A stretch of 64,000 bases of DNA from IMG/VR virus record IMGVR_UViG_3300028388_005362, positions 1 to 64,000 of that record. One strand, written 5' to 3'. A program made the position numbers and the translations under genes. The notes beneath the pieces are model-generated. The model saw nothing but the letters and a program-made list of their open reading frames with translations, had not been told where the DNA came from and ran no database searches. The stretch is from a virus. Positions within the stretch are counted from its first letter, which is position 1; each line of letters starts with the position of its first letter. Positions 1-8,094 of this stretch are shown piece by piece.

Positions 1-2
1 GC

Positions 3-200
3 TCTTCTTTGGAAGAGACCACAGCGATCGTCGAGGCCCAAAGCGAATACACGGCATACGCTATGGAACACTCTGGTTTCGAGCCCATCATGTGGCCCTA
101 CCTGGGCAAATTCATGGTTTCTCCACTGCGCCTTCAAAAGATAAACGAAGCCAAAACCGATGGGATTATTCCGAGAAGAAAATCACAAGATACTCCTTGA
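3..200 (+). CDS. Partial hypothetical protein, 5' end outside window
   Basis: The frame is open from the first bases of the window and ends at a TGA at 198-200, so the true start may lie upstream; the first in-window start candidate is a TTG at 9. The visible part is about 65 residues, with an aromatic segment in the middle (MWPYLGKF) and a basic end. It overlaps the next gene by 41 bases in another frame, which is common in this tightly packed cluster. I recognise no family. Confidence 0.45.
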   Translation, partial: SSLEETTAIVEAQSEYTAYAMEHSGFEPIMWPYLGKFMVSPLRLQKINEAKTDGIIPRRKSQDTP

Positions 201-780
201 CCCGGAGGTAAAACTCATTCCAGAGTTCAAGGCAATCCAGGCGCGGGACAAGGACCGGGCCAAGCGGAATGCTTTCAAGGAGTTCGTATTCATCTATTTC
301 TACACCGATTTCAAGAGCCCTTATACTATATATGATAAGGACAAGAGATTCAAGCTCTCCCTGAAGGACGCAGGTCTTCCAGAGGACACCAAGCTGGAAG
401 GGCCTTTGAAGAAAGCAGTGGAGAAATACCGGGAGCTGCAAAAAACTCCCGCTATCCGTACTTTGGATACTTTACGCAATGCTCTTTTCACCTCCCTCAA
501 TGCAGTGGAGGCTCTCAATATGTACCTCAACGAAAGGGTTGCCCAGGTAACCCAGAGTCGTGACCCGATGGATGAGGACGAAGATGAGGATATGCTGGAT
601 GCAGACCCCACACCTGATGTGGCGGAGATGGTCAAAGCGGTCACTGAGCTGGTTAAGCTCTCCAAAGAGATTCCCAACGTAATTACCACTTTGGGTACTG
701 TCGAAGAACAAGTTAAGAAAGAACAATCCGAGTCTCGCCGAGTCAAAGGTGGGGGCGGAGTAAACCAATTCGAAGAATGA
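160..780 (+). CDS. Hypothetical protein upstream of the terminase cluster
   Basis: A 206-residue protein with an N-terminal region rich in charged residues (DPEVKLIPEFKAI, then RDKDRAKRNAF) and a strongly acidic stretch near residues 128-145 (DEDEDEDMLDAD). It ends in a Gly-rich, basic tail. The length and the stop overlapping the next start (777) support a real gene translated with the HAD gene. The opening resembles, from memory, a conserved protein beside the terminase of crAss-like phages, but I cannot assign a function. No membrane segment or catalytic motif is visible. Confidence 0.7.
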   Translation: MGLFREENHKILLDPEVKLIPEFKAIQARDKDRAKRNAFKEFVFIYFYTDFKSPYTIYDKDKRFKLSLKDAGLPEDTKLEGPLKKAVEKYRELQKTPAIRTLDTLRNALFTSLNAVEALNMYLNERVAQVTQSRDPMDEDEDEDMLDADPTPDVAEMVKAVTELVKLSKEIPNVITTLGTVEEQVKKEQSESRRVKGGGGVNQFEE

Positions 781-1157
781 TTATAGCAGTCGATTTTGAT
801 TTGACCTTGTCTCTTGGGGAATACCCCAACGTAGGCCCCCTGGCTCCGGGAGCAAAGGACGCCCTTGAGCAAATGAAAGCTGATGGGCACGAAGTCATCA
901 TCTGGACCTCCCGAAACGGGGTTCATGTACAGTCAGCCCGTAAGTTCTTAGAGGATAACGGGGTTCCTTTTGATTGTATCAATGAGAATTTGCCCAGGAT
1001 ACTGGAAGAGTACCATGGCAAGGATAACCGAAAGGTATACGCGGATGTGTATATCGATGATAAGAATATTCCCCCCATGCCAGTCAACAAATACGGTGAA
1101 CCGGACTGGTCAAAACTGATGGGACATTTACAAAACCACGAAATGTATTACGAATGA
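777..1157 (+). CDS. HAD-superfamily phosphatase
   Basis: A 126-residue minimal HAD hydrolase. Motif I is DFDLT at residues 6-10, with the nucleophile Asp6 and acid/base Asp8. Motif II is the Thr/Ser in WTSRNG (43-48). The C-terminal metal-binding acidic pair is in YIDDKN (92-97). There is no large cap domain. Small HAD proteins of this kind, like the BT0820 type, are frequent in Bacteroidetes and their phages; the substrate is unknown, and a nucleotide or small phosphate ester is only a guess. It overlaps its neighbours by 4 bases on both sides, so it is translationally coupled in the pre-terminase cluster. Confidence 0.8.
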   Translation: MIIAVDFDLTLSLGEYPNVGPLAPGAKDALEQMKADGHEVIIWTSRNGVHVQSARKFLEDNGVPFDCINENLPRILEEYHGKDNRKVYADVYIDDKNIPPMPVNKYGEPDWSKLMGHLQNHEMYYE

Positions 1158-1564
1158 AAGACATAGAAAGAGCGTATTATCAAGGACTGGACGTAGCAGC
1201 AGCCAATGACCTGCACAAAATCCTACAAAACTTCAATCTGTACGTCACTCCTAAGGATGAGGTGGGATTTCCCACAGATCCTGTACGGGGGCACATCTTC
1301 GACCGACTGATTCAGATTGATGACAAAGACAATATCAAACGCTGGAAATACGAGATGGTTCTGCTGATTTATGCAGGTAGTACCATGCTTCTGAGCCAGA
1401 CCTCCGGTGTTGTTCAGTACACCAAGAATCGTCCGGATGACTCCTTCATCGAGCAGATGGCAAGGAAACTCTATGACAAAGCCGCCAATGAGCTGTTCAA
1501 CGCAGGCTTGGTCAAGTTAGTAGAGGCGAATCGCCAGGTTTCCAGATACCTACAATACCGCTAA
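1154..1564 (+). CDS. Hypothetical protein, mainly helical
   Basis: A 136-residue protein starting at an ATG that overlaps the stop of the HAD gene (ATGA). It appears mostly helical, with alternating charged and aliphatic residues. No transmembrane segment or known motif is visible. Its position in a run of coupled small genes immediately before the terminase is compatible with a packaging or assembly accessory role, but that is inferred from context only. Confidence 0.65.
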   Translation: MKDIERAYYQGLDVAAANDLHKILQNFNLYVTPKDEVGFPTDPVRGHIFDRLIQIDDKDNIKRWKYEMVLLIYAGSTMLLSQTSGVVQYTKNRPDDSFIEQMARKLYDKAANELFNAGLVKLVEANRQVSRYLQYR

Positions 1565-1567
1565 ACG

Positions 1568-1816
1568 ATGGCTGAAAGAGAGATTTTACAACGAAGCGAG
1601 TTCATCACCCGGCTAATCTCCATCGCGGAGGTTGCCGAGGCTGATGGGCATCGCACAGAGGTGCAGATCAACAAACGGGCATCTTTAGAGGTGATGTTCG
1701 AGGAACTTAGCGATGAGCAGTGGGCTCTGGTTCGAAAAAATGTTTCTATCAATACCACAGAGGAAGGCGCAGACTTCATCATGTGGGCAGACGAAAAGAA
1801 GGGGTATACCCCATGA
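1568..1816 (+). CDS. Small hypothetical protein
   Basis: An 82-residue acidic protein starting 3 bases after the previous stop and ending in an ATGA overlap with the next gene. It contains no recognisable domain. The start/stop coupling on both sides is the main support that it is translated. Confidence 0.6.
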   Translation: MAEREILQRSEFITRLISIAEVAEADGHRTEVQINKRASLEVMFEELSDEQWALVRKNVSINTTEEGADFIMWADEKKGYTP

Positions 1817-2115
1817 GAGCCTACAAACTGGTACGTCAAATGAAGGACGGTTCCCTGTCCTCTCTGTTCATCAATAAGAAGGCAAGACTGCCTATTGGTC
1901 AATGGATGCAGGCAGAGGACCACAAGACTAAAGGGTACAAGCACCGTCCGGGCTGGCATTGTACTCCGTTTACAGAAGCTCCACACCTGAGCGAGAGAGG
2001 AAGGGTATGGGTAGAGGTGGAGATAGAGGATGTTGAGATTGAGAACCGCCCTGTAAGCCAGGGAGGTAAATGGTATTTAGCACAAAGAATGAAAATCAAT
2101 AAAATACTCTCATGA
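1813..2115 (+). CDS. Small conserved phage protein (RPGWH motif)
   Basis: A 100-residue protein. A longer open frame exists upstream, but the ATG at 1813 overlaps the preceding stop (ATGA), and the start MRAYKLVRQMKDGSL reads as a natural N-terminus. It carries a conserved-looking core: SLFINKKARLPIG, a Trp-Met-Gln-Ala-Glu segment, then TKGYKHRPGWHC and an APHLS element. This pattern is familiar from small proteins of Bacteroidetes and their phages, but I know no function for it. It overlaps the next gene by 4 bases. Confidence 0.7.
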   Translation: MRAYKLVRQMKDGSLSSLFINKKARLPIGQWMQAEDHKTKGYKHRPGWHCTPFTEAPHLSERGRVWVEVEIEDVEIENRPVSQGGKWYLAQRMKINKILS

Positions 2116-2372
2116 GCAAAGTTGCAAATATTCTCGAAGGCTGGGCCAAGTACGCCCAGGACAAAATGGGGAAACTCGATCCCGCTACAAAGAAATTAGC
2201 AGAAAGCCGAATGGCTATCTGTGATGAGTGCCCGATACGGGTAGGGGACATTTGTGCTCCCTGGAAATCTGTTGAACACACAGACGGGGACAGAGAGGTT
2301 CTCGGCTGTGGATGTATGTTAGCAGCTAAGACCCTGGTGGATGGGGAGACTTGCCCAGCAGGAAAATGGTAA
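2112..2372 (+). CDS. Small cysteine-rich, probable zinc-binding protein
   Basis: An 86-residue protein with six cysteines in the second half: CDECP near residue 38, one in the ICAPW segment, a CGC near 67-69, and CPAGKW at the C-terminus. The spacing suggests a metal-binding fold. Small proteins of this layout occur in crAss-like and other Bacteroidetes phages near the terminase. The role is unknown. It begins with an ATGA overlap and its stop overlaps the next start. Confidence 0.65.
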   Translation: MSKVANILEGWAKYAQDKMGKLDPATKKLAESRMAICDECPIRVGDICAPWKSVEHTDGDREVLGCGCMLAAKTLVDGETCPAGKW

Positions 2373-2605
2373 GCTATCACGAAAAACTACAAACAGCCCA
2401 CCAGCTCAAGGAACAATTATTCAACAGCGTTGAAGAGGTTGAGCGAGACTTACAGTATTTAGCAAGCGCAGGCTTTCAGACACAGAAGAAGACAGAACAA
2501 TTAGACACCATAGTACTCAAACTCTCTGCCGCATTAACTGTGCTGGACGATGAGTCGACCATTTGTGAACACACTGGAGTTCAGGAAGGAAGCCCTGAAC
2601 TTTAA
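2366..2605 (+). CDS. Small helical protein before the terminase
   Basis: A 79-residue helical protein. I place the start at the ATG at 2366, which overlaps the end of the cysteine-rich gene, rather than a TTG at 2351. The body is charged and heptad-like (coiled coil likely around residues 5-60). The last 56 bases overlap the terminase start. A small coiled-coil protein directly before the large terminase fits the place of a small terminase subunit, but I see no DNA-binding motif, so this remains a position-based suggestion. Confidence 0.55.
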   Translation: MVSYHEKLQTAHQLKEQLFNSVEEVERDLQYLASAGFQTQKKTEQLDTIVLKLSAALTVLDDESTICEHTGVQEGSPEL

Positions 2606-4184
2606 AAAATACGGATACTATATAGATGCCCCTCCAGGCACGCGTGACTACATGGACTACTGGACCGAGCAGTTGCGCAGATGTCGGGAGGGCTATTCTG
2701 TTGGTGGGGTTAAGATAACCGGACACCATTACGGATACATGAACTTTGCCCAGATCCTGCTGACCGATGATGAGGACCAGAAGGACATCAACGGCAGGAA
2801 AAAGAAGCGGGGCAAGAAGAAGACCCGGGATTTCCCACACTTCTGGGACGGGGATTACGAGTATTTCCATGTAGTGGAGATCGCCCGTCACGGTATGGAG
2901 AGGAAAGCCTACGAAGCCCTTGGGCTGGAAACCCAGGTACTTGACCTGGATGGGGGCTTGAATGTGATGGTGGGTAAGGCCCGACGAAAGGGGTTCTCCT
3001 ATAAGAACGGGTGGATTGCAGCCAATAACTACAACACCCTTCGCCACATGACCACATTGATCGGGGCCTACGAGAAGAAGTATCTCTACCCCGACGGTAC
3101 CATGTCGATGGCAACCAACTACCTAAACTTCCTCAATGAGAACACCGCCTGGGTAAAACGACGCCAGGCAGTAGACAAACAGGACCACAAGAGGGCTTCC
3201 TTTCTGGAGATGCAGAACGGTATCCCCATTGAGAAGGGCTACAAATCCCAAATCATTGCGGTTACCTTTAAAGATAACCCGGATGCAGCCAGGGGAAAGG
3301 ATGCTTCACTTATCCTTCTGGATGAGTGTGGTGCCTTTGACAACCTCAAGGACGCATACGCGGCTACCCTGCCGACCATCAAAGATGGTGGATACATCAC
3401 CGGACAGATCCTCATGTACGGAACCGGGGGTGACATGGAAGGGGGTACCATTGACTTTGAGAGTATGTTCTATAATCCCGAGCCATACGAGCTGATGCCT
3501 TTCGATAATATATTCGATGAGGGAGCTTACGGCACATCCTGTGGATTCTTCTTCCCGGATTACTGGAACAAGACCGGGTTCATGGATGAGATGGGTAACT
3601 CCAAGATCGCTGAGGCAAAAGAGCACGAGGAGGCAAAAAGAGCCTATAAAAAGAAAACAGCAAAAGACCCCTCACAGGTCGACAAGTATATCACCGAGCA
3701 TCCCTTCAATCCCAAGGAAGCCTTCATGCAGGTTTCATCCAATATGTTCCCTGTTGCCGCCCTCAACGAGTGGCGTAATCACCTGGTATCCTCCGGGCTG
3801 TTCACTCAGATGGGTGTTCCGGGAACCCTGGCAGAAACCCAGGATGGGGTGGTCTTCCGTCCGGATACCAACCTCAAACCCATCAACAAGTTTCCCCACG
3901 ACAAGGCGGACGATCTGACCGGGTGTGTGGTGCAATACCAGTCCCCATACCGTGAAGACGGAAAGGTTCCCCCGGGCATGTACATTGTGGTGCATGACCC
4001 CTATGCTACTGATGGTACGGGAGGTATATCCCTGGGAGCTGCCTATGTCATCAAGAGGGTCAACCCTTTTAGTAAGCCAGATGACATGATTGTGGCTTCG
4101 TATGTGGGTCGCCCTGCTTCGCAGGACGAGTATAACAGAAATTTATTCCTGTTGGCTGAGCTATATGTGCTAATGCCGGTGTAG
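2550..4184 (+). CDS. terL: Terminase large subunit, N-terminal part (frameshifted)
   Basis: This is the ATPase and start of the nuclease domain of the DNA-packaging motor. A Walker A-like loop lies at residues 142-151 (GKARRKGFSY), Walker B at 254-259 (ILLDE), and the first nuclease aspartate at about 483 (VVHDPYATDG). The frame then stops at a TAG at 4182-4184, shortly after the segment AELY. The remainder of the nuclease domain continues in another frame (see 4160-4510). Together they would give about 650 residues, close to crAss-like TerL. Reading the TAG as an amino acid does not restore similarity, so this is a one-base shift and not stop-codon recoding. Confidence 0.9.
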   Translation: MSRPFVNTLEFRKEALNFKKYGYYIDAPPGTRDYMDYWTEQLRRCREGYSVGGVKITGHHYGYMNFAQILLTDDEDQKDINGRKKKRGKKKTRDFPHFWDGDYEYFHVVEIARHGMERKAYEALGLETQVLDLDGGLNVMVGKARRKGFSYKNGWIAANNYNTLRHMTTLIGAYEKKYLYPDGTMSMATNYLNFLNENTAWVKRRQAVDKQDHKRASFLEMQNGIPIEKGYKSQIIAVTFKDNPDAARGKDASLILLDECGAFDNLKDAYAATLPTIKDGGYITGQILMYGTGGDMEGGTIDFESMFYNPEPYELMPFDNIFDEGAYGTSCGFFFPDYWNKTGFMDEMGNSKIAEAKEHEEAKRAYKKKTAKDPSQVDKYITEHPFNPKEAFMQVSSNMFPVAALNEWRNHLVSSGLFTQMGVPGTLAETQDGVVFRPDTNLKPINKFPHDKADDLTGCVVQYQSPYREDGKVPPGMYIVVHDPYATDGTGGISLGAAYVIKRVNPFSKPDDMIVASYVGRPASQDEYNRNLFLLAELYVLMPV

Positions 4185-4510
4185 CCATCCGGAAGCTGGG
4201 TAGAAAGTACGGTACGTCCATGGGTAGCAAACAGAGAAAGGGACAGGCCCAGATATACCTCAGGGATTGGCTGTTGACCCCACGTTCGCAGACAGAGGAC
4301 GGAAGCAAGATACTCAACCTGCATCACATCTACGACCTTGCTCTTTTGGAGGAGTTAATCAAGTATAATGATAAAGGAAACTTTGACCGGGTTTCAGCTC
4401 TGCTGGTGGGCATGTTCTACCTGGTACACATGTTCAACCGGGATGTCAAAAGTACCCAAGCCGTAGAAGAAGATGCCGAGGATTTCTGGGACAGAGAATG
4501 GTTCTCCTAA
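4160..4510 (+). pseudogene. terL: Terminase large subunit, C-terminal part in shifted frame
   Basis: The frame opens after a TGA at 4157-4159 and runs to 4510; the first ATG is at 4220. The translation gives the C-terminal half of the TerL nuclease: GVAIRKLGRKYGT, then YLRDWLLTP, and the conserved end with Asp in HIYDLALLEEL and GNFDRVSALL. Those features match the tail of crAss-like TerL. A single missing base near 4166-4170 would join it to the upstream frame as LYNANAGV. I see no canonical slippery heptamer there. It could be a sequencing or assembly error, a real mutation, or an undescribed frameshift. Confidence 0.8.
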
Positions 4511-4552
4511 AAAAGACCCTATAATAACACCTCATTTAAAGGATAATTTTAT

Positions 4553-4584
4553 TCTGTATAAACGTCATATAAGCCGTATTTTTG
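4553..4584 (+). promoter_or_regulatory. Putative Bacteroidetes-type promoter before portal gene
   Basis: The AT-rich 101-base gap between terminase and portal holds TATTTTTG (4577-4584), matching the Bacteroidetes -7 consensus TAnnTTTG. It is preceded after 20 bases by TCTG (4553-4556), a partial match to the -33 TTTG. A start site about 6-7 bases downstream would leave a leader of roughly 20 bases before the ATG at 4612. Confidence 0.5.
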
Positions 4585-4611
4585 TATTGAAGCATAACAT
4601 AATTATGCACA

Positions 4612-6909
4612 ATGAATATATCGGGATTTCCAGTACAACGTAAGGCAAAAGCGGATAAAACCACCCAATGGTGCAAAGATACTATCAACGCACTCATTAA
4701 CAACTCCGAGTTCGGAGGGAGGGAGAACCGTGACCTTGACAAACTGTACCGATACTATTCCGGAAACATCTCTGACGCAGACTACTCCTACGTTACCGAC
4801 CCTTACAAATTCCAAACCAAACGAAATTACCCAGCCAAGCTGCGTAACTACAACATCATCAAACCTGTTGTGGATCTGCTGCTGGGTGAGAAAGCCAAAC
4901 GTCCCCGCAACATTTCCATTATCTCAGTGAATCCCGACGCTGTGGGTATCATGAAGCAGGAGAAACAGGCTTTCGTTAAGACGCGTTTGCAGGACCACTT
5001 TGTCCACAGCATGCAGACCTCAGGTCTGGACGCCGGACTTCAGGTGAATCCGGTGGATAACCTGCAGGATGAAGCCAAGCAGTTCGAGCTTTCCTATACG
5101 GACAAACGTGCGGTCAAAGGGCAAAACATCTACTCTTATCTCAACTGGCAGCATCAGCTCAGCGACCTCTACCAGGAAGCGTTCAAGGACTGGCTGGTAG
5201 CAGGTAAGACCATTACCTACAAGGAACCCTTGCACGGAGATGTGGATTATACCGAGGTGGAGCCCAGTGAGTTTGACCATGACCGCAACCCATCGCTTCG
5301 CTTTATCGAGGACGGGGCCTGGGCGGTCAGACGTGTGAAGATGAGTGTGGCTCAGATCATCGATCGCTGGCATGATTTGCTGACAGAAGACCAGATTGAT
5401 ATGCTGGAGCATCCTTCTTCCTATGATGGGGAGGTAGGCTTCCGCTTTGATGTCAATAACAATGAACTTGAAATCTCCACCACCGATAATGACCAGTTCC
5501 ATTACGTATACCATACCGTATGGAAGACTCTCACCAAGATAGGCATACTTACCTATATGGATGAGATGGGACAGGTCCAGCAGATGGAAGTCTCTGAAGA
5601 CTACCAGCTCAGCGAAGAGGATGGGGACATCGATATTGAGTACATCTGGGTAAACGAGGTGTGGCATGGCTTCCGTATCGGAAGGGACATCTTCCTCAAA
5701 CTCAGGGATGATAAACCGGCTGAAGCATTCCCTATCCAGAGGGGCTCACTGAATAACCCTTCAGACTGCAAGCTCCCATACAATGGTCGGGCACAGCTGG
5801 TCTCTCCTGTGGAGTTGGGTATTCCTTACCAGGAACTCTACAACATCTTCCACTATCGTTTGGAGCTTTCCATTGCCAAGAACAAAGATAAGATTGCCCT
5901 TTTCGACATCAACCAGATTCCCAAGAAAAAGGGATGGGACGAGGAGCGGTTCATGTTCATGGCTGAAGCCGCCGGATTCGCTTTTATAGATCCTACGGCT
6001 GAGAACGCTCAGGGAGAAAAGACCGGCTTCAACAACTACCAGGTACTGGATATGTCCCTGGGACAATACATTCAGGCCCAGTTCCAACTGCTGAATTCAG
6101 TTCAGGACGAGTTTGAAAGCGCCTTAGGTATTTCACGCCAAAGAAAAGGAAATATCATGGCCTCTGATGGAAGAGGCACCACGGAAAGAGCTGTTTTCCA
6201 ATCCTCTGTCATGAGCGAAGAAATGTTCCGTCAGTTCGAGGAATTCGAACGTATGGAAGCTCAGGGATTGGTAGATACCGGAAAGATAGCTTACAAAGAC
6301 GGCAAGAAAGCCACCTACCTGGATGAGGAAGGTAATGTGAGTTATCTGGAGGTTGACCCCGAAGACGTTCGCAACATGGAATTAGGTGTGGCAGCGTCCA
6401 ACTCAGCTATGGATTACGAGAACATTCAGACCATGAAGCAGCTCTCACTGGAATTCGTCCAGGGAGGTATGCAGGCTTCTTCTATTGCTGAACTTCTGGA
6501 GAGCAAGTCCATGGCGAAGATCAAACAAAAACTGCTTGAAGCCGAACAGGCTCAGCGTGCTTGGGAAGAGAAGATGAAGCAAATGGACCAGCAGACGGCC
6601 CAGATGCAGCTCGACGCCCAGAAGGAAGACCGCGAAGACAAGCAGGGACACGAAGCAGGTGAAAATGCACTTGACCGTGAGAAGGACATACTAATCAAGC
6701 AGATGGATATATCTGCTAAGGACGGCTCAGACGATGGGGCAGATGAAAAACTTTCCCTGGACCGCCAGAAGTTTGAGGCCGACAGGTCGATGAAAGAGCG
6801 CGAGCAATCGCATAAGGAAAGGGTAGACAACAAAAAACTGGAGCAGGAGGATAAAAAGATCTCTATTGCCCGGCAAAAGAATGCACAATCTAACAGTAAA
6901 CAGTCATGA
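4612..6909 (+). CDS. Portal protein
   Basis: A 765-residue protein of the crAss-like portal family, forming the dodecameric ring at the capsid vertex through which DNA enters and leaves. Recognisable features are the N-terminal YYSGNISDADYSYVTDPY segment (about residues 43-60), the following LRNYNIIKPVVDLLLGEK helix, and a long charged, Gln-rich coiled-coil C-terminus from about residue 610 (repeated KQMDQQ, DREDK, DRQK patterns). It follows the terminase after a promoter-bearing gap and overlaps the next gene by 4 bases. Length and order (terL, portal, scaffold, capsid) agree with the family. Confidence 0.9.
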   Translation: MNISGFPVQRKAKADKTTQWCKDTINALINNSEFGGRENRDLDKLYRYYSGNISDADYSYVTDPYKFQTKRNYPAKLRNYNIIKPVVDLLLGEKAKRPRNISIISVNPDAVGIMKQEKQAFVKTRLQDHFVHSMQTSGLDAGLQVNPVDNLQDEAKQFELSYTDKRAVKGQNIYSYLNWQHQLSDLYQEAFKDWLVAGKTITYKEPLHGDVDYTEVEPSEFDHDRNPSLRFIEDGAWAVRRVKMSVAQIIDRWHDLLTEDQIDMLEHPSSYDGEVGFRFDVNNNELEISTTDNDQFHYVYHTVWKTLTKIGILTYMDEMGQVQQMEVSEDYQLSEEDGDIDIEYIWVNEVWHGFRIGRDIFLKLRDDKPAEAFPIQRGSLNNPSDCKLPYNGRAQLVSPVELGIPYQELYNIFHYRLELSIAKNKDKIALFDINQIPKKKGWDEERFMFMAEAAGFAFIDPTAENAQGEKTGFNNYQVLDMSLGQYIQAQFQLLNSVQDEFESALGISRQRKGNIMASDGRGTTERAVFQSSVMSEEMFRQFEEFERMEAQGLVDTGKIAYKDGKKATYLDEEGNVSYLEVDPEDVRNMELGVAASNSAMDYENIQTMKQLSLEFVQGGMQASSIAELLESKSMAKIKQKLLEAEQAQRAWEEKMKQMDQQTAQMQLDAQKEDREDKQGHEAGENALDREKDILIKQMDISAKDGSDDGADEKLSLDRQKFEADRSMKEREQSHKERVDNKKLEQEDKKISIARQKNAQSNSKQS

Positions 6910-7961
6910 AAATAGATTTGAGTAATGTATCCGCAATGGATATTCTGGACCAAACCGAAGAGACCGTAGAGGAAACCACTGAGGAGACTACTGAAGAAAC
7001 CACAGAGGAGACCACTGAAGAGACCACCGAAGAAACGACAGAAGAGACTACTGAGGAGACTACCGAGGAAACCGAGGAGGAAACAACCGAGGAGACTACC
7101 GAGGAAACGACCGAAGAAGAACCGTCGATCTTTGACACAATGAATACCCAGTTGGGCTTTGAAGTCGAGGGTGAGTTCGAAGACACACCTGAGGGTCTGG
7201 CAGCCTACACGGCACAGGCCGCTCAAACGCTTGCTCAAAGACAACTGGATGCACAATTGGAACAACACCCGGCAGCCGGTGAATTTCTGCGCTATCTGCA
7301 GAACGGTGGTGAGCCGGACAGATACTTCCAGGCTTCTTATCCCGATGTATCATACTCGGAGATAGAGGTAGGGGAGAACGATACTGGAACACAGCGCGAT
7401 CTGGTTCGCACCCTCTTGAAAGCTCAAGGGTACGGGGACCAGCAAATCAACGAAACCCTGACGGATTATGCCGAAGGTGGTTTGTTGTTCAAGCAGGCTA
7501 AGATAGCCAAGGATGTTCTTGCTGATGCTCAGTCGAAGCAGAAAGACAATTTGATAAAAGAACAGCAAAGGGTTGCCGACGAACAAAAGAAGCAAAACAT
7601 GGAAACCTGGAAACAGATTGGCTCGATTGTTCAGGCCGGTCAGGTATCTGGAATTTCCATCCCCGTAGCTGAGAAGAAAGGATTCCTGGAGTGGATGGCA
7701 AAGCCCATCGATGATAAGGGAACCACCAAGCGGGATCAGACCCGTCAGGAATTGAGTTTGGAAAACGAGTTGATGCTCGAATACCTCATATACAAAGGCT
7801 TAAAGGTAAAAGACCTGGTTGTAGCCGCAGGAAAAACAGACAAAGCACAGTCGCTTTCAGGAAGATACAAGAAAAAAGGAACCGGAGCTCGAATGAAGTC
7901 GAATTCAAACGAGAGAACATCCGGTGGTGTTGTGATTCCCTCCCTGGACAATTTCGTTTAA
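6906..7961 (+). CDS. Putative scaffolding protein with EETT repeat
   Basis: A 351-residue, very acidic protein between portal and capsid, the usual place of the scaffold or prohead core protein. Residues about 18-73 consist of an almost uninterrupted (E-E-T-T)n repeat, encoded by mixed GAA/GAG and ACT/ACC codons. The rest is helical: an AAGEFLRYLQNGG region, a coiled-coil segment around residues 195-240 (KQKDNLIKEQQR), and a basic Gly/Ser-rich C-terminus. No protease motif is visible. The scaffold role is inferred from position and composition. It starts with an ATGA overlap with the portal stop. Confidence 0.65.
   Translation: MKIDLSNVSAMDILDQTEETVEETTEETTEETTEETTEETTEETTEETTEETTEETEEETTEETTEETTEEEPSIFDTMNTQLGFEVEGEFEDTPEGLAAYTAQAAQTLAQRQLDAQLEQHPAAGEFLRYLQNGGEPDRYFQASYPDVSYSEIEVGENDTGTQRDLVRTLLKAQGYGDQQINETLTDYAEGGLLFKQAKIAKDVLADAQSKQKDNLIKEQQRVADEQKKQNMETWKQIGSIVQAGQVSGISIPVAEKKGFLEWMAKPIDDKGTTKRDQTRQELSLENELMLEYLIYKGLKVKDLVVAAGKTDKAQSLSGRYKKKGTGARMKSNSNERTSGGVVIPSLDNFV
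6957..7123 (+). repeat. EETT-coding tandem repeat in the scaffold-like gene
   Basis: About fourteen near-identical 12-base units, GAg/a-GAg/a-ACn-ACn, encode a Glu-Glu-Thr-Thr tract with one interruption (EETEEETT). Third positions vary, so the DNA repeat is imperfect while the protein repeat is almost perfect, which suggests selection on the peptide. Copy number may vary between related phages. Confidence 0.9.
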
Positions 7962-8094
7962 AGGGAGTCAGACAAGCAGATTTTAGCATCCCATCCATTA
8001 GGCTGATTCGGGATACAGTGAATAGCAGGCACGCCATAGTGCTCAGGTAAACCTTAGGTAGTAATCTTTTTAACTAACTAAATACAACTGTATC
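7962..8094 (+). other. Untranslated leader of the capsid gene
   Basis: A 133-base gap before the capsid ATG with no credible gene. It contains two weak inverted repeats: ATCCC/GGGAT (7987-8013) and GCAC/GTGC (about 8028-8041). I see no clear TAnnTTTG box; TAATCTTTTT near 8062 is only a partial match. It may be a structured leader or hold a promoter for the phage's own transcription. Confidence 0.35.

Noticed and set aside
4182-4184. TAG in terL read as an amino acid (alternative genetic code of some crAss-like phages)
   Set aside because: Continuing in the same frame does not give TerL sequence, and TAG ends other genes here, for example the capsid gene.
6552-7268. Minus-strand frames with Ser/Val-rich repeats
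   Set aside because: They are the reverse-strand reading of the EETT repeat and the portal C-terminus.
7987-8041. Weak inverted repeats in the capsid leader as a riboswitch
   Set aside because: The stems are only 4-5 pairs and match no riboswitch class known to me.
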